Of a stretch of 64,000 nucleotides of DNA, positions 31,768 through 40,254 are shown piece by piece (within the stretch, counting starts at the first letter, position 1; each line of letters begins with the position of its first letter). This stretch comes from Streptomyces vilmorinianum (lineage in GTDB: Bacteria > Actinomycetota > Actinomycetes > Streptomycetales > Streptomycetaceae). The stretch covers positions 1,754,001 through 1,818,000 of the forward strand of contig NZ_CP040244.1 of NCBI RefSeq assembly GCF_005517195.1. Reading direction: 5' to 3'. The notes under the pieces were generated by a model. It made no database searches. It had not been told where the DNA came from and worked only from the letters and a program-made list of their open reading frames with translations. The position numbers and the translations under genes were made by a program.

Positions 31768-34700
31768 GTGCGCTATTCCGTCCTCGGCCCCACCCAGGCC
31801 CACGCCCCCGGCGGCAGTCCCGACGGCACCCCCGTCGCCCTCGGGGGTCCCCGGCTGCGGGCCCTGCTGGCCGTCCTCGCGCTGCGGGCCGGGCGGACCG
31901 TCCCGGTCGCCGTCCTCGTCGACGAGGTGTGGGACGGGGAACCGCCGGCCGACGGGGCCGCGGCGCTCCAGGCCCTGGTCGGACGGCTGAGGCGGGCGCT
32001 CGGCCGGGAGGCCGTGATCTCCGCCCAGGGCGGCTACCGGCTGGCGGCGGGTCCCGAGGACGTGGACCTGTACGTGTTCGAGCGGCTGGCGGAGGAGGGG
32101 GTACGGGCGCTCGACGCGGGCGACCCGGCGCGGGCGGCGAAGCTCCTCGACGAGGCGCTGGAGCTGTGGCGCGGGCCCGCGCTCGCCGACCTCCCGGACC
32201 GTACGGCGGAGGCCGCCCGCTGGGAGGCCCGCCGCCTGGACGCCCGGCGCGCCCGCATCGCGGCCGCCCTCGCGCTGGGGGAGGGCGCCTCGGTCCTCCC
32301 CGAGCTGGCCGCCCTCTGCGAGGCGCACCCGCTGGACGAACCGCTCCAGTCCCTGCGCATCCGGGCGCTGCGCGACACGGGGCGGGCGGCGGAGGCGCTG
32401 CTGGCGTACGAGACGCTCCGCCGGAACCTCGCGACCCGCCTGGGCACGGACCCCTCTCCGGCCCTCCGCACCCTCCACACGGAACTCCTGACCCCGCACC
32501 CCCCGACCCCTGCCACGCCGGGCGGTCCCGCCCCGGCTTCTCCCGACGGACCACCCTCGGCACCCGCCGCGCCGCCCGGGCCCGCGCCGGCTGCTGCCGG
32601 CGGACCGACCTCCGCGCCGACCACCCCCGGGCCTGTCGTCCCTGGCATACCGGCCACGCCGGGCGTCTCCGGCGTACCGACCTCCGCGCCGCCCGGGCCC
32701 GCGTCGGCTGCTGCCGGCGTACCGACCTCCGCGCCGACCACCCCCGGGCCTGTCGTCCCTGGCGTACCGGCCACGCCGGGCGTCTCCGGCGTACCGACCT
32801 CCGCGCCGCCCGGGCCCGCGTCGGCTGCTGCCGGCGGACCGGCCTCCGCGCCGACCACCCCCGCGCCTGTCGTTCCCGGCGTATCGGCCACGCCGGGCGT
32901 CTCCGGCGTACCGACCTCCGCGCCGCCCGGGCCCGCGCCGGCTGCTGCCGGCGGACCGACCTCCGCGCCGACCACCCCCGCGCCTGTCGTTCCCGGCGTA
33001 TCGGCCACGCCGGCCGTCTCGGGCGTACCAGCCCCCGCGCCCGCCGCCGTACCCGGCGCCGCCGCACCCGCCCCCGCGCCCGACGCCGTACCCGGTGGAC
33101 CGGCCACCGCGCCCGCCGCGCCCGCACTCGGCGTTCCCGGCGGATCAACCCCCGCCCCGGCCACCCCCGCGCCCAGCGGGCCGGCGCGGGTCCCAGGGCG
33201 GCCGCTCGGGAATCTCCGTGCCCGGCTCACGAGTTTCGTCGGGCGCGAGGAGGACCTCGACGCGCTCCGTGACGATCTGGGCCGTGCCCGGCTCGTCACC
33301 CTTCTCGGGCCCGGCGGCGCCGGGAAGACCCGGCTGTCGCAGGAGGCGGCCGAGCGCGGAGCCGTGGGCGGGAGCTGGCCCGACGGGGTCTGGCTGGCCG
33401 AGCTGGCGCCGGTCACCGACCCGGACGCGGTGGCGGAGGCCGCGCTGGGCGCCGTCGGTGCGCGCGAGACCGTGCTGCGGGGCGCGGGAGCGGAGGAACT
33501 GCGCAGCGCCGACGACCCGTTGGAGCGGCTCGTCGACCACTGCGCCCACCGGCGGATGCTCCTGCTGCTCGACAACTGCGAGCACGTCGTCGGCGCGGCG
33601 GCGGAGCTCGCGGAGACCCTGCTGGCCCGCTGCCCGGGCGTGACGGTGCTCGCGACCAGCCGCGAACCGCTGGGCGTGCCGGGCGAGTCGGTCCGCCCGC
33701 TCGGGCCGCTGCCCCAGGACACCGCACTGCGTCTCCTGGCCGACCGCGGGGCGGCCGCGAGAACCGGTTTCCGGATCGAGGACGACCCGGAAGCGGCCGA
33801 CGAGATCTGCCGCCGCCTGGACGGTCTTCCCCTCGCCATCGAACTGGCGGCGGCCCGGCTGCGGATGCTCACCCCGCGCCAGATCGCCGACCGGCTCGAC
33901 GACCGCTTCCGCCTGCTGACCTCCGGAGCCCGGACCGTCCTGCCGCGCCAGCAGACCCTGCGCGCCGTCGTCGACTGGTCCTGGGACCTCCTCGACGACG
34001 CCGAACGCGCCGTCCTGCGCCGCCTGTCGGTCTTCTCGGGCGGCTGCGACCTGGAGGCGGCCGAGGCCGTCTGCGCCGCCGACGCACACGACGCCCACGA
34101 CGCCCACGACGCCCACGACGCCCACGGCGTCCTCGACGTCCTCGGCTCCCTCGTCGACAAGTCGCTCGTCGTCGCCGCACCCGCCGACGGCGGTGACATG
34201 CGCTACCGCCTCCTGGAGACCGTCGCCGAGTACGCCGCCGAACGCCTCGACGAGGCCGGGGACCGCGCCGCCGCCGAACACCGCCACCTCGTCCACTACC
34301 GCGAACTCGCCCGCGCCACCGACCCCGAGCTCCGCGGCGCCCGGCAGGCCACAGCCGTCGCCCGGTTCCGCACCGAGTACGAGAACCTGCGCACCGCCCT
34401 GCGCCGCGCCGTCGCCGCCCGCGACGAGCACGAGGCCCTCGTGCTCGTCCACTGCCTCCTCTGGTACTGGCAGATGCGTGACCTGCGCGCCGACGCCCTG
34501 CACTGGGCCGAGGCCGTCGCCGCCCTCGGCCCCGACCCCTTCGGGCCGGACGCGCCGCCCGTCGTCCCGCTCTTCGAGCCCTGCACCGCCGCCCCGCCGC
34601 CGCTCGACGACGAGCAGCTGTGGGAGGCCCGCCGTGGGGTGCGGCTGATCGAGCTGCTCAACATGGACTACCAGACCGGCCGGTGGACCACCCCCGAGGG

Positions 34701-35772
34701 CGGCGAGCGGCTGCGCCGGATCACCGCCCTGTACCGGCCGGGGCTGCCGCAGACCTGCCGGCTGCCCGGCTTCTTCTCCGTCTTCGCCGTACTGCTCACC
34801 GGCGACGTGGGGCGGATGCGCGAGTGCCTCGACGCCACCGTCGAGGCGTGCCGCACCCACGGATACGACTGGGAGCTCGCCAACGCCCTCCAGTTGCGCG
34901 CCAACATGCTCGCCAACCGGGCCGACTCGGCCGGCGCGGCGAGCGCCGACGCCGACGAGAGCCTGAGGATCTTCGTCCGTCTCGACGACGACTGGGGCGC
35001 CGCCGAGGCGCTCTCCTCGCGCGGCGAGGCCCGCGAGAAACGCTGCGACTTCGAGGGCGCGGCCGAGGACTTCGCCGCCGCCATCGGTTACGCCGAGCGG
35101 ATCGGCGCCCAGTCCCAGACGGCCCTGCTGCGCGCCCGCTACGGCGACATGCTCACCGCGCTCGGCCGGCCCGACGAGGGCGAGGCGATCCTGCGCGAGG
35201 TCCTGGAGACCGGTCACCCCGGGCACGAGCCGATGCTCGCCGCCCGGATCTTCCTCGCGATCCTGCTCGGCCGCACCGGCCGTACCGCAGAGGCGCGCGA
35301 ACATCTGACCGTGCTGATGCGGGAGTTCGACTCCGTCACCCTGTCCATCTTCGAGGGGTTCACCCTCGGCAGCATGGCCTGGCTGGACAACCTGGACGGG
35401 CGGTACGCCGCCGCGCTCCCGCACGCGCGGGAGGCCCTGAAGCGTTCGAGGGGCGCCCTGTCGACGGCGGTCGCCCCGCAGATGCCGGCGGCCCATCTGG
35501 TCACCGCGGCCTGGGCGTTGAGCGGTCTCGGCGGCGCCGACGCGGTGATCGGGGCCCGCCTCCTCGGCGCCCGGCCGGGGCTGCTCCCGGAGGGGCATCT
35601 GCCCTCCCCGCTCGAGCGAGAGGCCTTCGAGGAGGCGACCCGGCTGTCCCGGTCCGTGCTCGGCGACGAGGCGTTCGAGGCCGCGTACGCCGAGGGCGGC
35701 GGCCTCTCCCTGGAGGAGGCCGCCGCCCTGCTCGACAGCGCCGACGCGATCAACGGGCGCGCCGAGTCCTGA
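31768..35772 (+). CDS. SARP-type BTAD/NB-ARC transcriptional regulator
   Basis: A 1334-residue AfsR-like regulator. The winged-helix DNA-binding domain fills residues 1-90 (MRYSVLGPTQAHAPGG, LLAVLALRAGRTVPVAVLVD) and the BTAD activation domain about 95-245. A Pro/Ala/Thr-rich linker of about 230 residues contains four 39-residue repeats. The NB-ARC ATPase follows (LTSFVGREEDLDALRDDL; P-loop GPGGAGKTR near residue 515; LLLLDNCEHV). The C-terminal half holds TPR-like helices. Such proteins hydrolyse ATP and activate antibiotic or morphology genes. GTG 31768 starts the conserved domain. No biosynthetic cluster lies next to it. Confidence 0.9.
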   Translation: MRYSVLGPTQAHAPGGSPDGTPVALGGPRLRALLAVLALRAGRTVPVAVLVDEVWDGEPPADGAAALQALVGRLRRALGREAVISAQGGYRLAAGPEDVDLYVFERLAEEGVRALDAGDPARAAKLLDEALELWRGPALADLPDRTAEAARWEARRLDARRARIAAALALGEGASVLPELAALCEAHPLDEPLQSLRIRALRDTGRAAEALLAYETLRRNLATRLGTDPSPALRTLHTELLTPHPPTPATPGGPAPASPDGPPSAPAAPPGPAPAAAGGPTSAPTTPGPVVPGIPATPGVSGVPTSAPPGPASAAAGVPTSAPTTPGPVVPGVPATPGVSGVPTSAPPGPASAAAGGPASAPTTPAPVVPGVSATPGVSGVPTSAPPGPAPAAAGGPTSAPTTPAPVVPGVSATPAVSGVPAPAPAAVPGAAAPAPAPDAVPGGPATAPAAPALGVPGGSTPAPATPAPSGPARVPGRPLGNLRARLTSFVGREEDLDALRDDLGRARLVTLLGPGGAGKTRLSQEAAERGAVGGSWPDGVWLAELAPVTDPDAVAEAALGAVGARETVLRGAGAEELRSADDPLERLVDHCAHRRMLLLLDNCEHVVGAAAELAETLLARCPGVTVLATSREPLGVPGESVRPLGPLPQDTALRLLADRGAAARTGFRIEDDPEAADEICRRLDGLPLAIELAAARLRMLTPRQIADRLDDRFRLLTSGARTVLPRQQTLRAVVDWSWDLLDDAERAVLRRLSVFSGGCDLEAAEAVCAADAHDAHDAHDAHDAHGVLDVLGSLVDKSLVVAAPADGGDMRYRLLETVAEYAAERLDEAGDRAAAEHRHLVHYRELARATDPELRGARQATAVARFRTEYENLRTALRRAVAARDEHEALVLVHCLLWYWQMRDLRADALHWAEAVAALGPDPFGPDAPPVVPLFEPCTAAPPPLDDEQLWEARRGVRLIELLNMDYQTGRWTTPEGGERLRRITALYRPGLPQTCRLPGFFSVFAVLLTGDVGRMRECLDATVEACRTHGYDWELANALQLRANMLANRADSAGAASADADESLRIFVRLDDDWGAAEALSSRGEAREKRCDFEGAAEDFAAAIGYAERIGAQSQTALLRARYGDMLTALGRPDEGEAILREVLETGHPGHEPMLAARIFLAILLGRTGRTAEAREHLTVLMREFDSVTLSIFEGFTLGSMAWLDNLDGRYAAALPHAREALKRSRGALSTAVAPQMPAAHLVTAAWALSGLGGADAVIGARLLGARPGLLPEGHLPSPLEREAFEEATRLSRSVLGDEAFEAAYAEGGGLSLEEAAALLDSADAINGRAES
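32569..33036. repeat. Four tandem 117-bp repeats in the SARP gene
   Basis: Units start with GCGCCGCCCGGGCCCGCG at 32569, 32686, 32803 and 32920, exactly 117 bp apart. Each encodes 39 residues of Pro/Ala/Thr/Val-rich linker (PTSAPTTPGPVVPGVPATPG and similar). Copies differ at a few positions. The period keeps the frame, so copy number can change freely. Confidence 0.9.
34081..34125. repeat. Five 9-bp Asp-Ala-His repeats in the SARP gene
   Basis: GACGCACAC is followed by four perfect GACGCCCAC units (34090-34125). They encode (Asp-Ala-His)5 between a conserved ATPase segment and the LGSLVDKSLV block. Confidence 0.85.
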
Positions 35773-35785
35773 ACCCCCGTACGGC

Positions 35786-36649
35786 TCAGGTCTTCTTGCG
35801 GAACCTGGCGACCGCGAGCGGCGCCGTGACGACCGTGATCGCCACGGCCCAGCCGAGGGTCCACCACACCGACTCGGCGACCGGGCCGCCGTTGATCAGA
35901 TTGCGGGCGGCGTCGGCGAGGTTCGAGAGCGGGTTGTAGTCGGTGAAGCTCTCCAGCCAGCCGGGCATCGAGGTCGGCGGGGCGAAGATCGAGGAGCCGA
36001 ACTGCAGCGGCATCAGGACGAGCATGGCCATTCCCTGGACGGCCTGGGGCGTCTTCAGGGCGAGCCCCAGCAGGATGAAGATCCACATCAGCGAGGCGCC
36101 GAACACCATCGACAGACCGATCGCGGCGAAGAGGTCCAGGACCGAGGTCTTGATCTCCAGACCGAGCAGGAAGCCCATGCCGAGCAGGATCGCGGTGGCG
36201 ATCAGCATGCGGCCGATCTCGACGACGATCTTCGCGATGAGGACGGAGGACCGGGCGATCGGCATCGTCCGGAACCGGTCCATGACCCCCTTCTTGAAGT
36301 CGTCGTTCACACCCGTGCCGACGGCCATGGCGATGTTCATGCCCATCATCGCCATCAGGCCCGGGACCACGTAGTTGACGTACGCCTCGTTGTTGCCCTT
36401 GCCGGAGATCGCGCCGCCGAAGACGTACACGAACAGCAGGACGAAGATGATCGGCATCAGGACGGCGTCGAACATCGACTCCGGGTCCTGCTTGATCTGC
36501 AGCGCGTTGCGCCGCACCAGGGCGCCGATGTGGCGGAGGTTGGCCCGCAGGCCGATCCGGCCCTCGCCACCGGGCGCGCGCTGCGGCCCGGACGGCCCCG
36601 GCGCGTCGGCGGGGACCTTGGTGAGCTGTGCGGTCGTCGTGGCGCTCAT
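35786..36649 (-). CDS. DrrB-type ABC-2 exporter permease
   Basis: A 287-residue permease of the ABC-2/daunorubicin-resistance (DrrB) type. Six hydrophobic segments begin at VLMPIIFVLLFVYVFGGAIS. The family signature is PLQFGSSIFAPPTSMPGWLE followed by YNPLSNLADAARNL near the C-terminus. It works with the ATPase whose gene overlaps it by four bases (ATGA). Substrates of such pairs are hydrophobic drugs or lipids; none is shown here. The gene ends 13 bases from the convergent SARP gene. Confidence 0.9.
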   Translation of the reverse strand: MSATTTAQLTKVPADAPGPSGPQRAPGGEGRIGLRANLRHIGALVRRNALQIKQDPESMFDAVLMPIIFVLLFVYVFGGAISGKGNNEAYVNYVVPGLMAMMGMNIAMAVGTGVNDDFKKGVMDRFRTMPIARSSVLIAKIVVEIGRMLIATAILLGMGFLLGLEIKTSVLDLFAAIGLSMVFGASLMWIFILLGLALKTPQAVQGMAMLVLMPLQFGSSIFAPPTSMPGWLESFTDYNPLSNLADAARNLINGGPVAESVWWTLGWAVAITVVTAPLAVARFRKKT

Positions 36650-37638
36650 GCGGCGACCTCCTCGGGGATCGTGTCGGAAACGGACGCCTTCTCGCCCGTG
36701 ATGGCCAGGAACACCTCGTCCAGGCTGGGCAGATGCGTGCCGATGTGGGCGATGCCGAAGCCGCGCGCGCCCAGCAGGCCCACGACGGCGGTCAGCTGCT
36801 CGTCGCTGAGGATCGGCACGTACAGCACGCCCTCGTCGGGCACGACCGTCGAGCCGGCGATGCCGTCAAGACCGGAATCGCGCAGCGCCGCGGCCATGGC
36901 GGGCAGGTCGGCCGGGTCCACGGGGCGGACCTTCAGGGTGCGGCCGCCGACCCGGGCCTTGAGCTCGTCGACCTTGCCGTTGGCGATGACCCGGCCCCGG
37001 TCGACGACGGTCAGCTCGGAGGCCAGCTGCTCGGCCTCCTCCATGTACTGGGTGGTGAGCAGGACGGTCACGCCCTCGGAGACCATCCGCTTGACCTCGT
37101 CCCAGACCTCGTTGCGGGTACGCGGGTCGAGGCCGGTCGTCGGCTCGTCCAGATACAGGACGGCGGGCTGCCCGATCATCGAGGCGGCCAGGTCGAGCCG
37201 GCGGCGCATACCGCCGGAGTAGTTCATCACGGGCCGCTTGGCGGCCTCGGTGAGCGAGAACCGCTCCAGCATCTCATCGGCGCGGCGCCGGGCGTCCTTG
37301 CGGGAGAGGTCGAGCAGCCGCCCGATCATGTAGAGGTTCTCCCAGCCGGAGAGCTTCTCGTCGACCGAGGCGTACTGGCCGGTGAGCCCTATGGTCCTGC
37401 GGAGCTGGCGGGGCTGCTTCACCACGTCGTACCCGGCGACGGTGGCGGTCCCGGAGTCCGGGACGATCAGGGTGGACAGGCAGCGGACGAGGGTGGTCTT
37501 GCCGGCCCCGTTGGGCCCGAGCACCCCGAGCACCGTGCCCTCACGGACATCGAGGTCGACCCCGTCGAGGGCCTTCGTCTCGCCGTAGTGCTTCACGAGG
37601 CCTCGTACCTCGACGGCGTTGTGTGCGGATCGCGTCAT
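36646..37638 (-). CDS. DrrA-type ABC exporter ATP-binding protein
   Basis: A 330-residue ATPase of the drug-resistance (DrrA) family. Walker A is GPNGAGKTT, the signature YSGGMRRRLDLAASM, Walker B LYLDEPTTGLD, and the switch region VLLTTQYMEEAEQLA. A C-terminal DUF4162-type domain (VDELKARVGGRTLKVRPVDP through HLPSLDEVFLAITGEKA) is characteristic of DrrA. ATG 37638 is chosen over an upstream start that adds ten residues. It is coupled to the permease gene. An unusual set of direct repeats lies in its upstream region. Confidence 0.9.
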   Translation of the reverse strand: MTRSAHNAVEVRGLVKHYGETKALDGVDLDVREGTVLGVLGPNGAGKTTLVRCLSTLIVPDSGTATVAGYDVVKQPRQLRRTIGLTGQYASVDEKLSGWENLYMIGRLLDLSRKDARRRADEMLERFSLTEAAKRPVMNYSGGMRRRLDLAASMIGQPAVLYLDEPTTGLDPRTRNEVWDEVKRMVSEGVTVLLTTQYMEEAEQLASELTVVDRGRVIANGKVDELKARVGGRTLKVRPVDPADLPAMAAALRDSGLDGIAGSTVVPDEGVLYVPILSDEQLTAVVGLLGARGFGIAHIGTHLPSLDEVFLAITGEKASVSDTIPEEVAA

Positions 37639-37693
37639 GGCCCCCACTAGACCAGCCGCCACCGACAACGCACCGACATCCGACCGACAGACG

Positions 37694-37765
37694 ACCGACA
37701 GGCGCGGACAGACACCGACAGACGACCGACAGGGGCCACCGACAGGCGCGGACAGACACCGACAG
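37694..37765. repeat. Two perfect 28-bp direct repeats between panB and the ABC operon
   Basis: The sequence starting ACCGACAGGCGCGGACAGAC occurs at 37694-37721 and again at 37738-37765. The whole stretch 37672-37772 is built from variants of CCGACAG. It lies upstream of the exporter operon and runs into the panB terminator stem. Confidence 0.85.
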
Positions 37766-37796
37766 CCCGCCGATGGGGGATGTCGGCGGGCTGTCG
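37760..37796 (-). terminator. panB terminator
   Basis: A perfect 14-bp stem, CGACAGCCCGCCGA with TCGGCGGGCTGTCG, and a 9-base loop begin 16 bases after the panB stop codon on the minus strand. Confidence 0.8.
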
Positions 37797-37812
37797 TTCC
37801 GTACCACTGTGG

Positions 37813-38676
37813 CTAGTGGAAGGTGTGCTCCTCGGCGGGGAACGCCCCGCCGGTGACGTCCTCGGCGAAGGCCCGCGCGGCGTCGCCGAGCGTCTCGCGG
37901 AGGTTGGCGTACTGCTTGGTGAAGCGCGGCACCTTGCCGCCGGTCAGACCGGCCATGTCGGTCCAGACGAGGACCTGCGCGTCGGTGTGGGGACCGGCGC
38001 CGATGCCGATGGTCGGGATGTGCAGGGAGCGGGTGACCTCGGCGGCCAGCTCGGCCGGTACGAGTTCGAGGACGAGCGCGAAGGCGCCCGCGTCCTGGGC
38101 CGCCTTGGCGTCGCTGAGCAGCCGGTGCGCGGCCTCGTCGCTGCGGCCCTGCACCCGGTAGCCCATGGTGTTGACGGACTGCGGGGTCAGACCCAGGTGG
38201 GACATGACCGGGATCCCGGCCTCGACGAGCAGCTCGGTCTGCGGCAGCGAACGCTCGCCGCCCTCCAGCTTGACCGCGCCGACCCCCGCGTCCTTGACGA
38301 GCCGGGTGGCGTTGCGCAGGGCCTGGACGGGCCCTTCCTGGTACGAGCCGAAGGGGAGGTCGCCGACGACGAGGGCGCGCTTGGTGCCCCGTACGACGGC
38401 GGCCGACAGGAGGGTCATCTCGTCCATCGTGACGGGCACGGTGGTGTCGTAGCCGAGGTGACAGTTGCCCATGGAGTCGCCGACGAGCACGACCGGGATG
38501 CCGGCCTCGTCGAAGACGGACGCGGTCATCGCGTCGTAGGCGGTGAGCATGGGCCACTTCTCGCCGCGCGTCTTGGCGGCGGCGATGTCGTGGACGGTGA
38601 TACGGCGCGTGCCCTTGCCTCCGTACAGCGCCTTGCTGCTGTCGGGGGCCTGCTTCGGGGCAGGCTGAAGCGTCAT
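37813..38676 (-). CDS. panB: PanB, ketopantoate hydroxymethyltransferase
   Basis: A 287-residue enzyme that adds a hydroxymethyl group from methylene-tetrahydrofolate to 2-oxoisovalerate, the first step of pantothenate and CoA synthesis. The (beta-alpha)8 barrel has ITVHDIAAAKTRGEKWPMLT, the metal-binding VLVGDSMGNCHLGYDTT, GAVKLEGGE, VMSHLGLTPQS and the catalytic-Glu region VLELVPAELA. ATG 38674-38676 has AAGGAG about ten bases upstream; a longer frame upstream lacks conservation. It is a single gene with its own terminator. In mycobacteria panB also lies near glnA2 and glnE. Confidence 0.93.
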   Translation of the reverse strand: MTLQPAPKQAPDSSKALYGGKGTRRITVHDIAAAKTRGEKWPMLTAYDAMTASVFDEAGIPVVLVGDSMGNCHLGYDTTVPVTMDEMTLLSAAVVRGTKRALVVGDLPFGSYQEGPVQALRNATRLVKDAGVGAVKLEGGERSLPQTELLVEAGIPVMSHLGLTPQSVNTMGYRVQGRSDEAAHRLLSDAKAAQDAGAFALVLELVPAELAAEVTRSLHIPTIGIGAGPHTDAQVLVWTDMAGLTGGKVPRFTKQYANLRETLGDAARAFAEDVTGGAFPAEEHTFH

Positions 38677-38983
38677 GGTGAACGGCTCCTTCGTCATCTC
38701 GAGGCGCCCTGACGGCGTCCCCGGACCACGTCCATGGTGGCACTTCCCGCTGTGGCGGGGGAAGTGGGCCGAAGTGGCGCTGTTCACACGGCGGCGGCGG
38801 ATGGGTGGCGGGACACCGGGGGATACGTACGTACGAATGTGCGCGTTCTGTCACAGCTGTCCGGTCCCGCGTCACCTCCCGGAACCCGCCGCGCCGCTGT
38901 GTCGTCCCCCGTGGCAGTACGGCGGGTCAGGCATCACCTAGGGTCGATGCCGGGTCGCGGAGCAAGGCAGTGAGGACGGAACG
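38677..38983. other. Divergent intergenic region, panB to EEP gene
   Basis: About 300 bases with no supported gene. TAGGGT at 38939-38944 is a possible -10 element for the plus-strand gene. The alternating TACGTACGTACG near 38825 is a short palindromic tract. No known operator was recognised. Confidence 0.4.
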
Positions 38984-40030
38984 ATGGCGCGGGTGGACAT
39001 GGCGGAGACCGAGAACGGCGGCGCGAAGAACGAGCGCTCCGGGTCCGGATCCGGGTCCGGACCCGGGTCCCGGTTCCGGTCGGTGTTCGAGCGCTGGCGC
39101 GGCGACCGGGGCATCTGGCGCCGCGGGATCGTCCTGGCCTTCTGCGCGGTGCTGCTCACCCTGCTGATGGTCCTCCACGCCGACATCCCCAACCGGATCG
39201 GCAACCTGGGCAGCCTCACCGAGACCTTCCTGCCCTGGCTGGGCCTCTTCGTGCCGGTCCTGCTCGTCCTGGCGCTGCTGCGGCGCTCGGCGACCGCGCT
39301 GATCGCCCTGCTCCTGCCGGCCGTGGTCTGGCTCAACCTCTTCGGCGGGCTGATCACCGACAAGTCGGGCTCCGGCGGCGACCTCACCGTCGCCACGCAC
39401 AACGTGAACGCCGACAACCCCGACCCCGAGGGCACGGCCCGTCAGATCGCCGCGTCCGGCGCGGACGTGGTGGCCCTTGAGGAGCTCAAGGGCGAGATGG
39501 TCCCGGTGTACGAGCGGGGCCTGGCCGGCACGTACAGGTACCACTCCGTGCAGGGCACGGTCGGGCTGTGGAGCAAGTACCCGCTGGCCGACCCGCAGCC
39601 GGTGGACATCGGCATGGGCTGGACCCGCGCCATGCGCGCCACCGTCGCCACGCCCAAGGGTGACGTGGCCGTGTACGTGGCCCACCTGCCGTCCGTACGG
39701 GTCAGGCTGCACGCGGGCTTCACGGCCAACCAGCGCGACAACAGCGCGAACGCGCTGGGCGAGGCGATCGCGCACGACCGGCACCAGCGGATCGTCCTGC
39801 TCGGCGACCTCAACGGCACCATGAACGACCGCTCGCTCAACGCGGTCACCGCGCAGATGCGCTCCACCCAGGGCGCCTCGGGCGACGGCTTCGGCTTCAG
39901 CTGGCCGGCCTCGTTCCCGATGGCGCGGATCGACCAGATCATGGTGAAGGGCGTGGCGCCGGTCTCGTCGTGGACGCTGCCGGAGACGAAGAGCGACCAC
40001 CTGCCGATCGCGGCCCGCGTCCGGCTCTGA
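38984..40030 (+). CDS. Membrane-anchored endonuclease/exonuclease/phosphatase-family protein
   Basis: A 348-residue protein. A cytoplasmic Gly/Ser-rich N-terminus leads to three membrane helices (VLAFCAVLLTLLMVL, FLPWLGLFVPVLLVLALL, LIALLLPAVVWLNLFGGLI). Residues about 130-348 are an external EEP (DNase I-like) domain: LTVATHNVNADN, VVALEELKGEM (catalytic Glu), VAHLPSVRVR, LLGDLNGTMNDRSL and the final KSDHLPIAARV with the catalytic Asp-His. The active-site set is complete. Such proteins can be secreted phosphodiesterases or nucleases; the substrate is unknown. It starts from ATG 38984 or an ATG five codons later. Confidence 0.85.
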   Translation: MARVDMAETENGGAKNERSGSGSGSGPGSRFRSVFERWRGDRGIWRRGIVLAFCAVLLTLLMVLHADIPNRIGNLGSLTETFLPWLGLFVPVLLVLALLRRSATALIALLLPAVVWLNLFGGLITDKSGSGGDLTVATHNVNADNPDPEGTARQIAASGADVVALEELKGEMVPVYERGLAGTYRYHSVQGTVGLWSKYPLADPQPVDIGMGWTRAMRATVATPKGDVAVYVAHLPSVRVRLHAGFTANQRDNSANALGEAIAHDRHQRIVLLGDLNGTMNDRSLNAVTAQMRSTQGASGDGFGFSWPASFPMARIDQIMVKGVAPVSSWTLPETKSDHLPIAARVRL

Positions 40031-40097
40031 ATCGGGCAGGGGACGAAACCTCCCCGTCACCCCCGGGTAGCCCGGGGTCACCCTCCACCTGAGAGCT

Positions 40098-40193
40098 GGC
40101 CGCTGGGGCTGGACCTCCCCGACGCTCGTCGGCGCGAGTCTGGCCGTCGTCGGCCTGGCGATCGCCGCGGTGGCAGGACTGCTCGACCGTACG
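40098..40193 (+). pseudogene. Relic of the 3' end of an MFS transporter gene
   Basis: In one frame this stretch reads GRWGWTSPTLVGASLAVVGL followed by AIAAVAGLLDRT, which is the end of a loop plus a last membrane helix and the LLDR end typical of Streptomyces drug exporters. No start codon, no upstream transporter sequence and no stop directly after it are present. The frame runs on into the nadE 3' end. It is best read as a remnant of a deleted gene. The assignment rests on pattern only. Confidence 0.45.
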
Positions 40194-40196
40194 CCG

Positions 40197-40232
40197 GAGG
40201 GGGCCTCCCGCCTCGTGGCGGGAAGCCCCCTC
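40197..40232. terminator. Terminator shared by the EEP gene and nadE
   Basis: A 16-bp stem with one C-A mismatch (GAGGGGGCCTCCCGCC with GGCGGGAAGCCCCCTC) and a TCGT loop. It lies 23 bases beyond the nadE stop on the minus strand and after the EEP gene on the plus strand. Confidence 0.75.
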
Positions 40233-40254
40233 GCGGACGGGCACGGGCGCGAGG

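Noticed and set aside
32569-33036. 117-bp repeats as a mobile element or CRISPR
   Set aside because: Perfect period in frame inside one gene, no spacers and no transposase: a coding tandem repeat.
31768-37638. SARP regulator plus DrrAB exporter as part of an antibiotic gene cluster
   Set aside because: No polyketide, peptide or other biosynthetic genes lie nearby; surrounding genes are primary metabolism.
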